From the NCBI RefSeq assembly GCF_001592875.1, contig NZ_LSOF01000019.1, positions 1 to 64,000 on the forward strand: 64,000 bases of DNA, in the 5' to 3' direction. Below are positions 53,243 through 62,432 of this stretch, in pieces. The position numbers and the translations under genes were made by a program. The notes under the pieces are model-generated. The model was not told the origin of the DNA, searched no databases, and saw nothing but the letters and a program-made list of their open reading frames with translations. Origin of the DNA: Pseudomonas sp. BMS12 (GTDB lineage Bacteria > Pseudomonadota > Gammaproteobacteria > Pseudomonadales > Pseudomonadaceae). The first letter of the stretch is position 1; each line of letters opens with the position of its first letter.

Positions 53243-54742
53243 ATGCCTGCCGACGACACGACTCTTCCCCTTCATCTATATAGCGCCGCCCAGGTGCGCG
53301 AGCTGGACGCGCGGCTGATTGCCGCCGGCACGCCCGGCTTCGAGCTGATGCAGCGCGCGGCTCATGCCGCCTGGCGAGCCTTGCGTCGGCACTGGCCGCA
53401 AGCCGGGGAAATTACCGTGTTGGCGGGCTCCGGCAACAATGCCGGCGATGGCTATCTGGTCGCCGAGATGGCGCAGAAGGCCGGTTGGCGGGTGCGGGTG
53501 CTGGCGGTCGCAACGCCGGAGAAGCTGGGCGGCGATGCGGCGGCAGCCCATGCGGCTGCGCTGGCGGCGGGGGTGGGCGTGCAGCCCTGGGATGAGTCCG
53601 CTGAGTTGCGTGGCGTACTGGTCGATGCGTTGCTCGGTACGGGCTTTCAGGGTGATCTGCGGCCGGCCTATGCGGCCGCCATCGAGGCGATCAATGCGTC
53701 GGCCTTGCCGGTGTTGGCGCTGGATATTCCGTCCGGGCTGTGCGCCGATACGGGGCGAGTAGCCGAGATGGCTGTGCATGCTGACCTCACCGTTACCTTC
53801 ATCGGCCTGAAGCTCGGGCTGTTTACCGGCGCAGCTGCGGACTGGGTTGGCGAGCTGGTGTTCGATGACCTGCAGGCCGATCCGCAGACAGTGGCGCAAC
53901 AGGCCTGCAGCGCCCTGCGCCTGGCCGGCACGGCGCTGCCCCTGCTGGCGCCACGTGCACGCAGCGTGCACAAGGGCAGCTTCGGCCATGTGCTGGTGAT
54001 CGGTGGTGACCATGGCTTCGGTGGTGCCGCCCTGCTCAGCGCCGAGAGTGCCCTGCGTGCCGGCGCCGGCCTGGTCTCCCTGGCTACGCGGCCCGAACAT
54101 CTGGGTGCCAGCCTGGCGCGTCTGCCCGAAGTGATGTGCCAGGCCACGGAGTCCACCTATCAGCTGCCCGGCCTGTGCCAGCGTGCCGATGTGCTGGTGG
54201 TCGGTCCGGGGCTTGGTCAGCAGCCCTGGGGGCGCAGCCTGCTCAGTGTGGCAGCGGTCAGCGCCTGCCCGCAGGTCTGGGATGCCGATGCCCTGAACCT
54301 GCTGGCGGATGGCCAGATCGTCCTGCCTGCCGACTGCGTACTGACGCCTCATCCGGGCGAGGCGGCGCGCCTGCTCGCGTGCAGCACGGCCGAGGTTCAG
54401 GCCGATCGTCCGGCGGCAGCCCTGGCGCTGGCGGTCAAATATCAGGCCGTGGTCGTGCTCAAGGGTGTGGGCAGTCTGGTTGCTGCGCCGGACGGGTGTC
54501 TGCGTCTCTGTGATCGTGGCCATCCAGCCATGGCGACTGCCGGCCTCGGTGATGTGTTGGCCGGGTTGATCGGTGCCCTGCGCGGCCAGGGGCTGGATGC
54601 CTTCGATGCCGCCTGTCTGGGTGTCTGGCTGCACGCCAGTGCGGGTCAACAGCACGGCCGGCAGGGGCGTGGCCTGGCGGCCAGCGATCTGATTCCTACC
54701 ATCCGTCAGTTGTTACAGGAGCATGCACCGTGCCTGCAGTAA
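53243..54742 (+). CDS. nnr: Bifunctional NAD(P)H-hydrate repair enzyme
   Basis: Repairs damaged NAD(P)H: NAD(P)HX epimerase plus ADP-dependent dehydratase. 499 residues: an N-terminal YjeF_N domain (LAGSGNNAGDGYLVAEM near 57) and a C-terminal ribokinase-like domain (LTPHPGEAARLL near 368; MATAGLGDVLAGLIGAL near 430, with the catalytic Asp). The ATG is at 53243. Its end overlaps tsaE by 13 nt. Confidence 0.94.
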   Translation: MPADDTTLPLHLYSAAQVRELDARLIAAGTPGFELMQRAAHAAWRALRRHWPQAGEITVLAGSGNNAGDGYLVAEMAQKAGWRVRVLAVATPEKLGGDAAAAHAAALAAGVGVQPWDESAELRGVLVDALLGTGFQGDLRPAYAAAIEAINASALPVLALDIPSGLCADTGRVAEMAVHADLTVTFIGLKLGLFTGAAADWVGELVFDDLQADPQTVAQQACSALRLAGTALPLLAPRARSVHKGSFGHVLVIGGDHGFGGAALLSAESALRAGAGLVSLATRPEHLGASLARLPEVMCQATESTYQLPGLCQRADVLVVGPGLGQQPWGRSLLSVAAVSACPQVWDADALNLLADGQIVLPADCVLTPHPGEAARLLACSTAEVQADRPAAALALAVKYQAVVVLKGVGSLVAAPDGCLRLCDRGHPAMATAGLGDVLAGLIGALRGQGLDAFDAACLGVWLHASAGQQHGRQGRGLAASDLIPTIRQLLQEHAPCLQ

Positions 54743-55185
54743 CTCTCTATGCCGAAGACGAAGACGCCATGCTGGCGCTGGGCGCGCGCCTGGCCCAGGC
54801 AACTGGCGGGCGCGGCGTCATCTACCTGCATGGCGATCTGGGCGCCGGCAAGACCACGCTGTCGCGCGGCCTGCTGCGTGGCCTAGGCCATCGCGGCGCG
54901 GTGAAGAGTCCGACCTTTACTCTGGTCGAGCCCTATGAACTGGGTGAGCTGCGGGCCTATCACTTCGACCTGTATCGTCTGGTCGATCCGGAAGAACTGG
55001 AGTTTCTCGGCATTCGCGATTATTTCGATGGCGATGCGCTGTGCCTGATCGAGTGGCCACAGCGCGGTGCCGGCGTTTTGCCAAAGGCGGACATGGACAT
55101 TACCATTAGCCCGCAAGGAGTCGGCCGGGCGCTGCAATTGCAGCCACATAGCGCCCGGGCCGAGGCGTGGTGTGCTGCCTTATAA
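54730..55185 (+). CDS. tsaE: tRNA t6A biosynthesis ATPase TsaE
   Basis: Part of the TsaB-TsaD-TsaE machinery for N6-threonylcarbamoyladenosine at tRNA position 37. 151 residues with P-loop LHGDLGAGKTTLSRG near 36 and FDLYRL near 78. The GTG start lies inside the end of nnr. The C-terminus lacks further recognisable motifs. Followed closely by amiB. Confidence 0.94.
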   Translation: MPAVTLYAEDEDAMLALGARLAQATGGRGVIYLHGDLGAGKTTLSRGLLRGLGHRGAVKSPTFTLVEPYELGELRAYHFDLYRLVDPEELEFLGIRDYFDGDALCLIEWPQRGAGVLPKADMDITISPQGVGRALQLQPHSARAEAWCAAL

Positions 55186-55213
55186 GAGTTTGTATACAAA
55201 AATGGGGAAGGCT

Positions 55214-56638
55214 ATGCGCATGCGGGCGCTGTTGAGTGGGCTGGGTCTGGTGCTGGCGACCTTCACGGTCGACGTGCTGGCCGCCTCGGAAATCCGCAGC
55301 GTGCGTCTGTGGCGGGCGCCGGATAACACACGTCTGGTGTTCGACTTGTCCGGGCCGGTGCAGCACAGCGTGTTCACCCTGGCGGCCCCCAATCGCATCG
55401 TTATCGACGTCACCGGCGCGCAGCTTTCGACCAAGCTGGATCAGCTGTCGCTGAGCAATACCCCGATTACCGGCATTCGTTCGGCCCAGCGTTCGGCCAA
55501 CGACCTGCGCCTGGTGCTGGACCTGTCCGCCGTGGTCACCCCGAAGAGCTTCACTCTGGCGCCCAACCAGCAGTATGGTCATCGTCTGGTGGTCGATCTG
55601 TTCGATCAGGAGGCGGCCGCGAGCACGTCTCAGGTTGCGCAGAACAATCCCTCTCCGAGCAGCCCGGTGCAGGCAGCAGTGGCGCCTGGCGTGCCGGCCA
55701 AGCTGCCGCCCGTCGCCGGCGGGCAGCGCGATATCGTGGTGGCCATCGATGCCGGTCATGGTGGCGAGGACCCGGGTGCCCTCGGGCCAGGCCGCAAGAT
55801 GTTCGAGAAGAACGTGACCCTGGCTATCGCCAAGGAGTTGCAGCGCCAGATCAATGCCGAGAAGGGCTTCCGTGGCGAGCTGGTGCGCACCGGTGACTAC
55901 TTCATCCCGCTGCGCAAGCGTACCGAGATCGCGCGCAAGAAGGGCGCCGACCTGTTCGTTTCCATTCATGCCGATGCCGCGCCGCGCGCTGCCGCCTTTG
56001 GCGCCTCGGTATATGCCTTGTCCGAGCGTGGCGCGACTTCCGAGACGGCGCGCTGGCTGGCGGACGCGGAGAACCAGTCCGACCTGATCGGCGGTGCCGG
56101 CAACGTCAGCCTGGACGACAAGGACCGCATGCTGGCTGGCGTGCTGCTGGATCTGTCGATGACCGCGTCACTGTCGTCCAGCCTGAATGTCGGGCAGAAG
56201 GTACTGAGCAACATGGGTAGCATCACCCCGCTGCACAAGCGGCGGGTTGAACAGGCCGGATTCATGGTGCTGAAGTCGCCGGACATTCCCTCGATTCTGG
56301 TCGAGACCGGCTTCATCTCCAATCCCAACGAGGCCAAGAAGCTCTCCAGCCTCGGCCATCAGCAGGCATTGGCGCGCTCCATCACCAGTGGTGTGCGGCA
56401 GTTCTTCCAGCAGAACCCGCCGCCCGGCACCTACATCGCCATGTTGCGCGACCAGGGCAAGCTGCCCAGTGGCCCGCGCGAGCATGTGGTCAGCTCCGGC
56501 GAGAGCCTGGCGCTGATCGCCCAGCGTTACCAGATCAGTCTGGCCTCCCTGCGCAACGCCAACTCGCTGAAAGGTGACGTCATCAAGATCGGTCAGACCC
56601 TGCATATTCCGGCGACGGCCCTGGCAGGCCAGCCATGA
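55214..56638 (+). CDS. amiB: N-acetylmuramoyl-L-alanine amidase (AmiB-like)
   Basis: Periplasmic Zn amidase that splits septal peptidoglycan at division. From 55214 it is 474 residues: a signal peptide (MRMRALLSGLGLVLATFTVDVLA), an AMIN domain, an amidase_3 domain (VVAIDAGHGGEDPGALG near 176 and LVETGFISNPNEAKKL near 362), and a C-terminal LysM motif (HVVSSGESLALIAQRY near 422). ATGs at 55202 and 55220 are also possible; GGGGAAGG favours 55214 or 55220. It overlaps mutL by ATGA. Confidence 0.92.
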   Translation: MRMRALLSGLGLVLATFTVDVLAASEIRSVRLWRAPDNTRLVFDLSGPVQHSVFTLAAPNRIVIDVTGAQLSTKLDQLSLSNTPITGIRSAQRSANDLRLVLDLSAVVTPKSFTLAPNQQYGHRLVVDLFDQEAAASTSQVAQNNPSPSSPVQAAVAPGVPAKLPPVAGGQRDIVVAIDAGHGGEDPGALGPGRKMFEKNVTLAIAKELQRQINAEKGFRGELVRTGDYFIPLRKRTEIARKKGADLFVSIHADAAPRAAAFGASVYALSERGATSETARWLADAENQSDLIGGAGNVSLDDKDRMLAGVLLDLSMTASLSSSLNVGQKVLSNMGSITPLHKRRVEQAGFMVLKSPDIPSILVETGFISNPNEAKKLSSLGHQQALARSITSGVRQFFQQNPPPGTYIAMLRDQGKLPSGPREHVVSSGESLALIAQRYQISLASLRNANSLKGDVIKIGQTLHIPATALAGQP

Positions 56639-58521
56639 GCGAGTTGCGCCGTATCCAGCTGCTCACTCCGCGGCTGGCCAACCAGATCGCCGCCGGTGAA
56701 GTGGTCGAGCGCCCTGCCTCGGTGATCAAGGAGTTGCTGGAAAACAGCCTGGACGCCGGCGCCAGACGCATCGACGTGGAAGTCGAGCAGGGCGGTATCA
56801 AGCTGTTGCGAGTGCGGGACGACGGCGGCGGTATTCCGGCCGATGACCTGCCGCTGGCGCTGGCCCGTCATGCCACTAGCAAGATTCGTGAGTTGGAAGA
56901 CCTGGAGGCGGTGTCCAGTCTCGGCTTTCGTGGCGAGGCGCTGGCCTCCATCAGCTCGGTAGCTCGTCTGACCATGACCTCGCGCACGGCCGACGCCGAG
57001 CAGGCCTGGCAGGTGGAGACCGAGGGGCGCGACATGCAGGCGCGGGTGCAGCCCGCGGCTCATCCGGTCGGTACTTCGGTGGAAGTGCGTGACCTGTTCT
57101 TCAATACTCCGGCGCGGCGCAAGTTCCTGCGTGCCGAGAAGACCGAGTTCGACCATCTGCAGGATGTGATCAAGAAGCTGGCCTTGGCTCGCTTCGATGT
57201 GGCCTTCCACCTGCGGCACAACGGCAAAACGGTATTCGCCCTGCACGAGGCGCATGACGACATCGGCCGTGCCCGGCGGGTGGCCAGCGTCTGCGGTTCG
57301 GCTTTCCTCGAGCAGGCTTTACCCATCGAGGTGGAGCGCAACGGTCTGCACCTGTGGGGCTGGGTCGGTTTACCGACGTTCTCGCGTAGCCAGGCCGACC
57401 TGCAGTACTTCTACGTCAACGGCCGCATGGTGCGTGACAAGCTGGTCGCACACGCGGTGCGCCAGGCCTATCGCGACGTGCTGTTCAACGGTCGTCACCC
57501 GACTTTCGTGCTGTTCCTCGAGATCGATCCGGCGGTGGTGGATGTCAATGTGCATCCGACCAAGCATGAGGTGCGTTTTCGCGAGAGCCGCATGGTTCAC
57601 GATTTCCTCTACGGCACTCTGCACCGTGCGCTGGGCGAGGTGCGTCCCGAGGATCAGTTGGCGGTGCCGGCTGCTGTCGGGCAGATCGTCCGTCCCACTG
57701 GTCAGGCCGCCGGCGAGTTCGGGCCGCAAGGCGAGATGGGCCTGGCTGCGGCTCATGTGCTGGAGCAGCAGCCGCAGGTGCAGCAGTCGTCGGTCTGGCG
57801 CTCGGCCGGGGCAGGCTACCAGGCGCCACGCCCGCAGGGCGGCATGCCTCAGGCGGAGAACCAGGGGGCCTATCGCGAGTATTTCGCGCCGTTGCCCGAT
57901 GCAGCGCCAGCCGGTCTGCCGCAATCTCAGGGCGATATTCCGCCGCTGGGCTATGCCCTGGCTCAGCTCAAGGGCGTGTACATCCTCGCCGAGAATGCTC
58001 AGGGCATGGTGCTGGTGGACATGCACGCGGCCCACGAGCGCATTACCTATGAGCGCCTTAAAACCGCCATGGCCAGCGAGGGGCTGCGTGGTCAGCCACT
58101 GCTGGTGCCGGAGTCCATCGCCCTGAGCCAGCGCGAGGCGGATTGTGCCGAGGAGCATGCTGAGTGGTTCCAGCGCCTGGGCTTCGAGCTGCAGCGCCTG
58201 GGCGAGGAAAGCCTGGCGATTCGCCAGATCCCGGCCCTGCTCAAGCAGGCAGAGGCGACCCAGTTGGTGCGCGACGTTCTCGCCGACCTGCTGGAGTACG
58301 GCACCAGTGATCGTATTCAGGCTCATCTCAATGAGCTTCTGGCGACCATGGCCTGTCATGGTGCCGTGCGCGCCAACCGGCGTCTGACTCTGCCCGAGAT
58401 GAATGGCCTGCTGCGCGATATGGAGCATACCGAGCGCAGTGGTCAATGCAATCACGGGCGTCCGACCTGGACCCAGTTGGGCATGGACGACCTGGACAAG
58501 CTGTTCCTGCGCGGCCGCTGA
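56635..58521 (+). CDS. mutL: DNA mismatch repair protein MutL (endonuclease type)
   Basis: 628 residues. N-terminal GHKL ATPase: ENSLDAGA near 37, DDGGGI near 62, GFRGEAL near 99. The C-terminal endonuclease-type segment is VDMHAAHERITYERL near 461 (DMHA in place of DQHA), with ACHGAVRANRRL and CNHGRPTWTQL near the end. This matches organisms without MutH. Start overlaps the amiB stop. miaA follows after 33 nt. Confidence 0.95.
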   Translation: MSELRRIQLLTPRLANQIAAGEVVERPASVIKELLENSLDAGARRIDVEVEQGGIKLLRVRDDGGGIPADDLPLALARHATSKIRELEDLEAVSSLGFRGEALASISSVARLTMTSRTADAEQAWQVETEGRDMQARVQPAAHPVGTSVEVRDLFFNTPARRKFLRAEKTEFDHLQDVIKKLALARFDVAFHLRHNGKTVFALHEAHDDIGRARRVASVCGSAFLEQALPIEVERNGLHLWGWVGLPTFSRSQADLQYFYVNGRMVRDKLVAHAVRQAYRDVLFNGRHPTFVLFLEIDPAVVDVNVHPTKHEVRFRESRMVHDFLYGTLHRALGEVRPEDQLAVPAAVGQIVRPTGQAAGEFGPQGEMGLAAAHVLEQQPQVQQSSVWRSAGAGYQAPRPQGGMPQAENQGAYREYFAPLPDAAPAGLPQSQGDIPPLGYALAQLKGVYILAENAQGMVLVDMHAAHERITYERLKTAMASEGLRGQPLLVPESIALSQREADCAEEHAEWFQRLGFELQRLGEESLAIRQIPALLKQAEATQLVRDVLADLLEYGTSDRIQAHLNELLATMACHGAVRANRRLTLPEMNGLLRDMEHTERSGQCNHGRPTWTQLGMDDLDKLFLRGR

Positions 58522-58554
58522 GCCGGAGCCTATTGCGCCTGGAGCGCTGTTTCG

Positions 58555-59526
58555 ATGTCGACACCTTTGCCTCCCGCCATCTTCCTGATGGGCCCGACCG
58601 CTGCCGGCAAGACCGATCTGGCGCTGGCTCTGGCCGACGCTCTGCCGTGCGAACTGGTCAGTGTCGACTCGGCGCTGATTTATCGCGGCATGGATATCGG
58701 CACGGCCAAGCCGGACAGGGACACGCTGGCGCGTTACCCGCATCGTCTGGTGGATATCCGTGATCCGTCCGAGAGCTACTCGGCGGCCGAGTTTCGCGCT
58801 GACGCGCTGGAGGCCATGGCCGATATCACCGCACGTGGCCGGATCCCGCTGCTGGTCGGCGGTACCATGCTTTATTACAAGGCATTGCTGGATGGGCTGG
58901 CCGATATGCCCAGCGCCGATCCAGCGGTGCGTACCGAGCTGGAAGCCTGGGCGCTCGCCGAGGGCTGGCAGGTGCTGCATCGGGAGTTGGCGCGGGTCGA
59001 TCCAGAGTCGGCGGCGCGTATCCATCCGAATGACCCGCAGCGACTGATTCGCGCGCTGGAGGTCTACCGGGTCAGCGGCCTCAGCATGAGCGAGCATCGG
59101 CACCGTCAGGCCGCGCAAAATCCCGGCGCAGAGACGCCCGGAATGGCGCATTTGCCTTATACTGTGGCGCAATTCGCCATAGCTCCGGTCGAGCGCAAGG
59201 TGTTGCATGAGCGCATTGCTCTGCGTTTTCGCCTGATGCTGGAACAGGGCTTCGTCGAAGAGGTCGAAGCGTTGCGGGCGCGGGGGGACTTGCACGCAGG
59301 GTTGCCATCGATTCGTGCGGTGGGCTACCGCCAGGTGTGGGATTACCTGGAGGGAGACCTGAGCCACGAGGACATGGTGGAGCGGGGCGTTATCGCCACG
59401 CGCCAACTGGCCAAGCGCCAGTTCACCTGGCTGCGCGGCTGGCAAAACCTGCATTGGCTGGACAGCCTGGCTGACGACAATCTGACTCGCGCCTTGAAAT
59501 ACCTACAGACGGTCACCATATTGTGA
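58555..59526 (+). CDS. miaA: tRNA dimethylallyltransferase
   Basis: Adds dimethylallyl to A37 of tRNAs reading UNN codons. 323 residues: P-loop FLMGPTAAGKTDLALA near 10, DSALIYRGMDIGTAKP near 39, and VGGTMLYYKALLDGL near 101. The 3' end leads into a 98-nt gap before hfq, in the usual miaA-hfq-hflX order. Confidence 0.95.
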   Translation: MSTPLPPAIFLMGPTAAGKTDLALALADALPCELVSVDSALIYRGMDIGTAKPDRDTLARYPHRLVDIRDPSESYSAAEFRADALEAMADITARGRIPLLVGGTMLYYKALLDGLADMPSADPAVRTELEAWALAEGWQVLHRELARVDPESAARIHPNDPQRLIRALEVYRVSGLSMSEHRHRQAAQNPGAETPGMAHLPYTVAQFAIAPVERKVLHERIALRFRLMLEQGFVEEVEALRARGDLHAGLPSIRAVGYRQVWDYLEGDLSHEDMVERGVIATRQLAKRQFTWLRGWQNLHWLDSLADDNLTRALKYLQTVTIL

Positions 59527-59564
59527 TGGGACTCGTCTATTCGCCGTCTATCCTTGGTTTTTGA

Positions 59565-59583
59565 GGCTTATACGGCATAAGCC
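59565..59583 (+). promoter_or_regulatory. Inverted repeat upstream of hfq
   Basis: GGCTTAT and ATAAGCC, perfect 7-bp arms with an ACGGC centre, 42 nt before hfq in the 98-nt miaA-hfq gap. No T run, so a leader hairpin or protein site is as likely as a terminator. Confidence 0.4.
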
Positions 59584-59624
59584 ATCTTTGCGTTACTACA
59601 TTTGACCCTTAAGGAGTGCGGCAC

Positions 59625-59879
59625 ATGTCAAAAGGGCATTCGCTACAAGACCCTTACCTGAATACCCTGCGTAAGGAACGCGTACCGGTTTCCATCTATC
59701 TGGTGAACGGCATCAAGCTGCAGGGCCAGATCGAATCTTTCGACCAGTTCGTGATTTTGCTGAAGAACACTGTCAGCCAGATGGTCTACAAGCACGCTAT
59801 TTCCACCGTGGTGCCGAGTCGTCCGGTGCGCCTGCCTAGTGCTACCGAAGGCGAGCAGGTCGAGCCGGGCAACGCTTGA
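59625..59879 (+). CDS. hfq: RNA chaperone Hfq
   Basis: 84 residues, Sm-like hexamer that pairs sRNAs with mRNAs. HSLQDPYLNTLRKERVPVSIYLVNGIKLQG covers the Sm1 region with Gln8, Asp9 and Phe/Tyr proximal-face positions; YKHAISTVVPSRPV is Sm2. Start ATG at 59625 has AAGGAG 9 nt upstream; the GTG at 59616 overlaps that site. Confidence 0.97.
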   Translation: MSKGHSLQDPYLNTLRKERVPVSIYLVNGIKLQGQIESFDQFVILLKNTVSQMVYKHAISTVVPSRPVRLPSATEGEQVEPGNA

Positions 59880-59891
59880 TAGGGGCCTGCT

Positions 59892-61193
59892 TTGTTCTTT
59901 GAACGCCACGGCGGCGGTGAGCGAGCCATTCTCGTTCACCTGGAAGGCAGTAATCCCGAGGCGGCCGAAGATCCGCAGGAGTTCCAGGACCTGGCGCTCT
60001 CCGCGGGCGCGGACATGGTGGCTCTGGTCACCGTGTCGCGCCACATGCCGAGCGCCAAGTTCCTGATCGGCAGTGGCAAGGTCGAGGAGCTCCGCGACCT
60101 GGTCAAAGTCGAAGAGGCCGATCTGGTCATCTTCAATCACACCCTCACACCCAGTCAGGAACGTAACCTCGAGCGCGTCTTCGAGTGTCGCGTGCTTGAT
60201 CGTACCGGTCTGATTCTCGATATTTTCGCCCAGCGCGCCCGAACTCATGAGGGCAAGCTGCAGGTCGAACTGGCCCAGTTGGACCACATGAGCACGCGCC
60301 TGGTGCGTGGCTGGACCCACCTCGAGCGCCAGAAGGGCGGTATCGGTCTGCGCGGTCCGGGTGAAACCCAGCTGGAAACCGACCGCCGCCTGTTGCGCGT
60401 GCGCATCCGCCAGATCAAGCAGAAACTCGAGAAGGTGCGCAGCCAGCGTGAGCAGGCCCGGCGTGGGCGGCGGCGTGCTGACATCCCGTCGGTGTCTTTG
60501 GTGGGTTACACCAACGCCGGCAAGTCGACGCTATTCAATACCCTGACGACTTCCGAGGTGTACGCGGCCGATCAGCTGTTCGCCACACTCGATCCGACAC
60601 TGCGCCGCCTTGAACTGGATGATCTGGGGCCGGTCGTGCTGGCCGATACCGTCGGCTTTATCCGTCATCTGCCGCACAAGCTGGTCGAAGCCTTCCGCGC
60701 CACGCTGGAGGAATCGAGCAATTCCGACTTGCTGCTGCATGTGATCGACTCCCATGAGCCGGAGCGTGATCAGCAGATTGAGCAGGTCATGGCGGTGCTT
60801 GGTGAGATTGGTGCCAATGAGCTGCCAATGCTCGAGGTGTACAACAAGATCGATCTGCTGGAAGGTGTCGAACCGCAGATTCAGCGTAATGGCGACGGTA
60901 AGCCCGAGCGGGTATGGCTGTCGGCACGCGATGGCAAGGGTCTGGAGTTGCTGCGCCAGGCAATTGCCGAGCTGCTCGGCGAAGACCTGTTTGTCGGCAC
61001 CCTGTGCCTGCCGCAACGCCTGGGGCGTTTGCGGGCGCAGTTCTTCGAGCTGAATGCGGTACAAAACGAGGAGCACAACGAAGAGGGTGATACCTTGTTG
61101 GCCATACGCCTGCCGCGGGCTGAGCTCAATCGTGTGGTCAGCCGAGCAGGGTTGGTGCCGCAGGAGTTTCTCGCGCAACATACTTTGCAATAA
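59892..61193 (+). CDS. hflX: Ribosome-associated GTPase HflX
   Basis: 433 residues: an N-terminal HflX domain (MFFERHGGGERAILVHLEG), a glycine-rich linker GIGLRGPGETQLETDRRLL near 155, and a G domain with LVGYTNAGKSTLFN near 202, ADTVGFIRHLP near 252 and NKID near 318. Rescues stalled or stressed ribosomes. The TTG start at 59892 has AGGGG upstream and is 12 nt after hfq. Confidence 0.93.
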   Translation: MFFERHGGGERAILVHLEGSNPEAAEDPQEFQDLALSAGADMVALVTVSRHMPSAKFLIGSGKVEELRDLVKVEEADLVIFNHTLTPSQERNLERVFECRVLDRTGLILDIFAQRARTHEGKLQVELAQLDHMSTRLVRGWTHLERQKGGIGLRGPGETQLETDRRLLRVRIRQIKQKLEKVRSQREQARRGRRRADIPSVSLVGYTNAGKSTLFNTLTTSEVYAADQLFATLDPTLRRLELDDLGPVVLADTVGFIRHLPHKLVEAFRATLEESSNSDLLLHVIDSHEPERDQQIEQVMAVLGEIGANELPMLEVYNKIDLLEGVEPQIQRNGDGKPERVWLSARDGKGLELLRQAIAELLGEDLFVGTLCLPQRLGRLRAQFFELNAVQNEEHNEEGDTLLAIRLPRAELNRVVSRAGLVPQEFLAQHTLQ

Positions 61194-61245
61194 AGCCTGT
61201 GCCGTCGTTTTTGCGGCGGGTAACGGGCTTTCTGTAGCATGGGCC

Positions 61246-61272
61246 GGCGCGCCGTGGGCGCGCCTTTGCTTT
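61246..61272 (+). terminator. Hairpin between hflX and hflK
   Basis: Two copies of the self-complementary GGCGCGCC around GTG form an 8-bp stem, followed by TTTGCTTT. It is terminator-like, 53 nt after the hflX stop and upstream of the hflK ribosome site. Confidence 0.55.
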
Positions 61273-61289
61273 ATCAGATGGAGAGCGCT

Positions 61290-62432
61290 ATGGCTTGGAA
61301 TGAGCCGGGTGGCAACTCGAACAACCAGGATCCCTGGGGCGGCCGCAAAGGCGGTGGACGCCAGGGGCCACCGGACCTCGACGAAGCCTTCCGCAAACTG
61401 CAGGAGAGCCTCAACGGTATCTTCGGTGGTGGCAAGAAACGTAATGGCGACAGTCAGGGTGGCGGTTTTGGCCTGCTCTGGATCGGCCTCGCACTGCTGG
61501 GTGCGGTGTGGCTGTGGAACGCCGTGTACATCGTCGATGCCCAGGAGCAGGCAGTGATCCTGCGTTTGGGCAAATACCACGACACGGTCGGCCAGGGCCT
61601 CAATATCTATTTCCCGCCCATCGACAAGAAGTTCCAGGAGAACGTCACTCGCGAACGTTCGTTCTCCAAGCAAGGGCAGATGCTCACCGAGGACGAGAAT
61701 ATCGTCGAGGTGCCGCTGACCGTGCAGTACAAGATCAGCAACCTCAAGGACTTCGTGCTTAATGTCGATGCGCCAGAGGTGAGCCTGCAGCACGCCACCG
61801 AAAGTGCCCTGCGCCACGTCGCCGGCTCCACTTCGATGGATGAGGTGATTACCCTTGGTCGTGAGCAGATGGGCCTGGAGGTCAGCAAGCGCCTGCAGGA
61901 CTTCCTCAATGACTACGGCACCGGTATCACCATCACCCAGGTCAACATCCAGCGCGCTACGGCTCCGGCCGAGGTGAAGGATGCCTTCGACGACGTGATT
62001 CGTGCCCGTGAGGACGAGCAGCGTGAGAAGAACCAGGCCGAAACCTACGCCAACGGCGTGGTGCCCGAGGCTCGCGGTCAGGCTCAGCGCATCATCGAGG
62101 ACGCCAATGGCTACCGCGATGAAGTCGTGTCGCGCGCCGAGGGTGAAGCGGATCGCTTCAGCAAGCTGCTGACCGAGTACCGCAAGGCTCCGGAAGTCAC
62201 TCGCCAGCGTCTGTACCTGGACACCATGCAGGAAGTTTTCGGCAATACCAGCAAGGTGCTGGTGACCGGCAAGGCCGGGCAGAACAATCTGCTCTACCTG
62301 CCGCTGGACAAGATGATCGAGTCGCGCCCGGGCGCCTCTGCGCCGGCTGCCTCGAGCAGTGGCAACGATGCCAGTTCGCGCATCATCAAGGACATGCAGC
62401 AGCGTGACCTGCGTTCGAGGGAGAGCCGCTGA
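61290..62432 (+). CDS. hflK: FtsH-associated membrane protein HflK
   Basis: 380 residues. Gly/Asn-rich N-terminus (MAWNEPGGNSNNQDPWG), one membrane helix at about 61-81, then an SPFH/band-7 domain and a long coiled coil near 240-300. With HflC it forms the large cage that limits FtsH access to substrates. The ATG at 61290 has GGAGAG upstream. Overlaps hflC (TGATG). Confidence 0.95.
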   Translation: MAWNEPGGNSNNQDPWGGRKGGGRQGPPDLDEAFRKLQESLNGIFGGGKKRNGDSQGGGFGLLWIGLALLGAVWLWNAVYIVDAQEQAVILRLGKYHDTVGQGLNIYFPPIDKKFQENVTRERSFSKQGQMLTEDENIVEVPLTVQYKISNLKDFVLNVDAPEVSLQHATESALRHVAGSTSMDEVITLGREQMGLEVSKRLQDFLNDYGTGITITQVNIQRATAPAEVKDAFDDVIRAREDEQREKNQAETYANGVVPEARGQAQRIIEDANGYRDEVVSRAEGEADRFSKLLTEYRKAPEVTRQRLYLDTMQEVFGNTSKVLVTGKAGQNNLLYLPLDKMIESRPGASAPAASSSGNDASSRIIKDMQQRDLRSRESR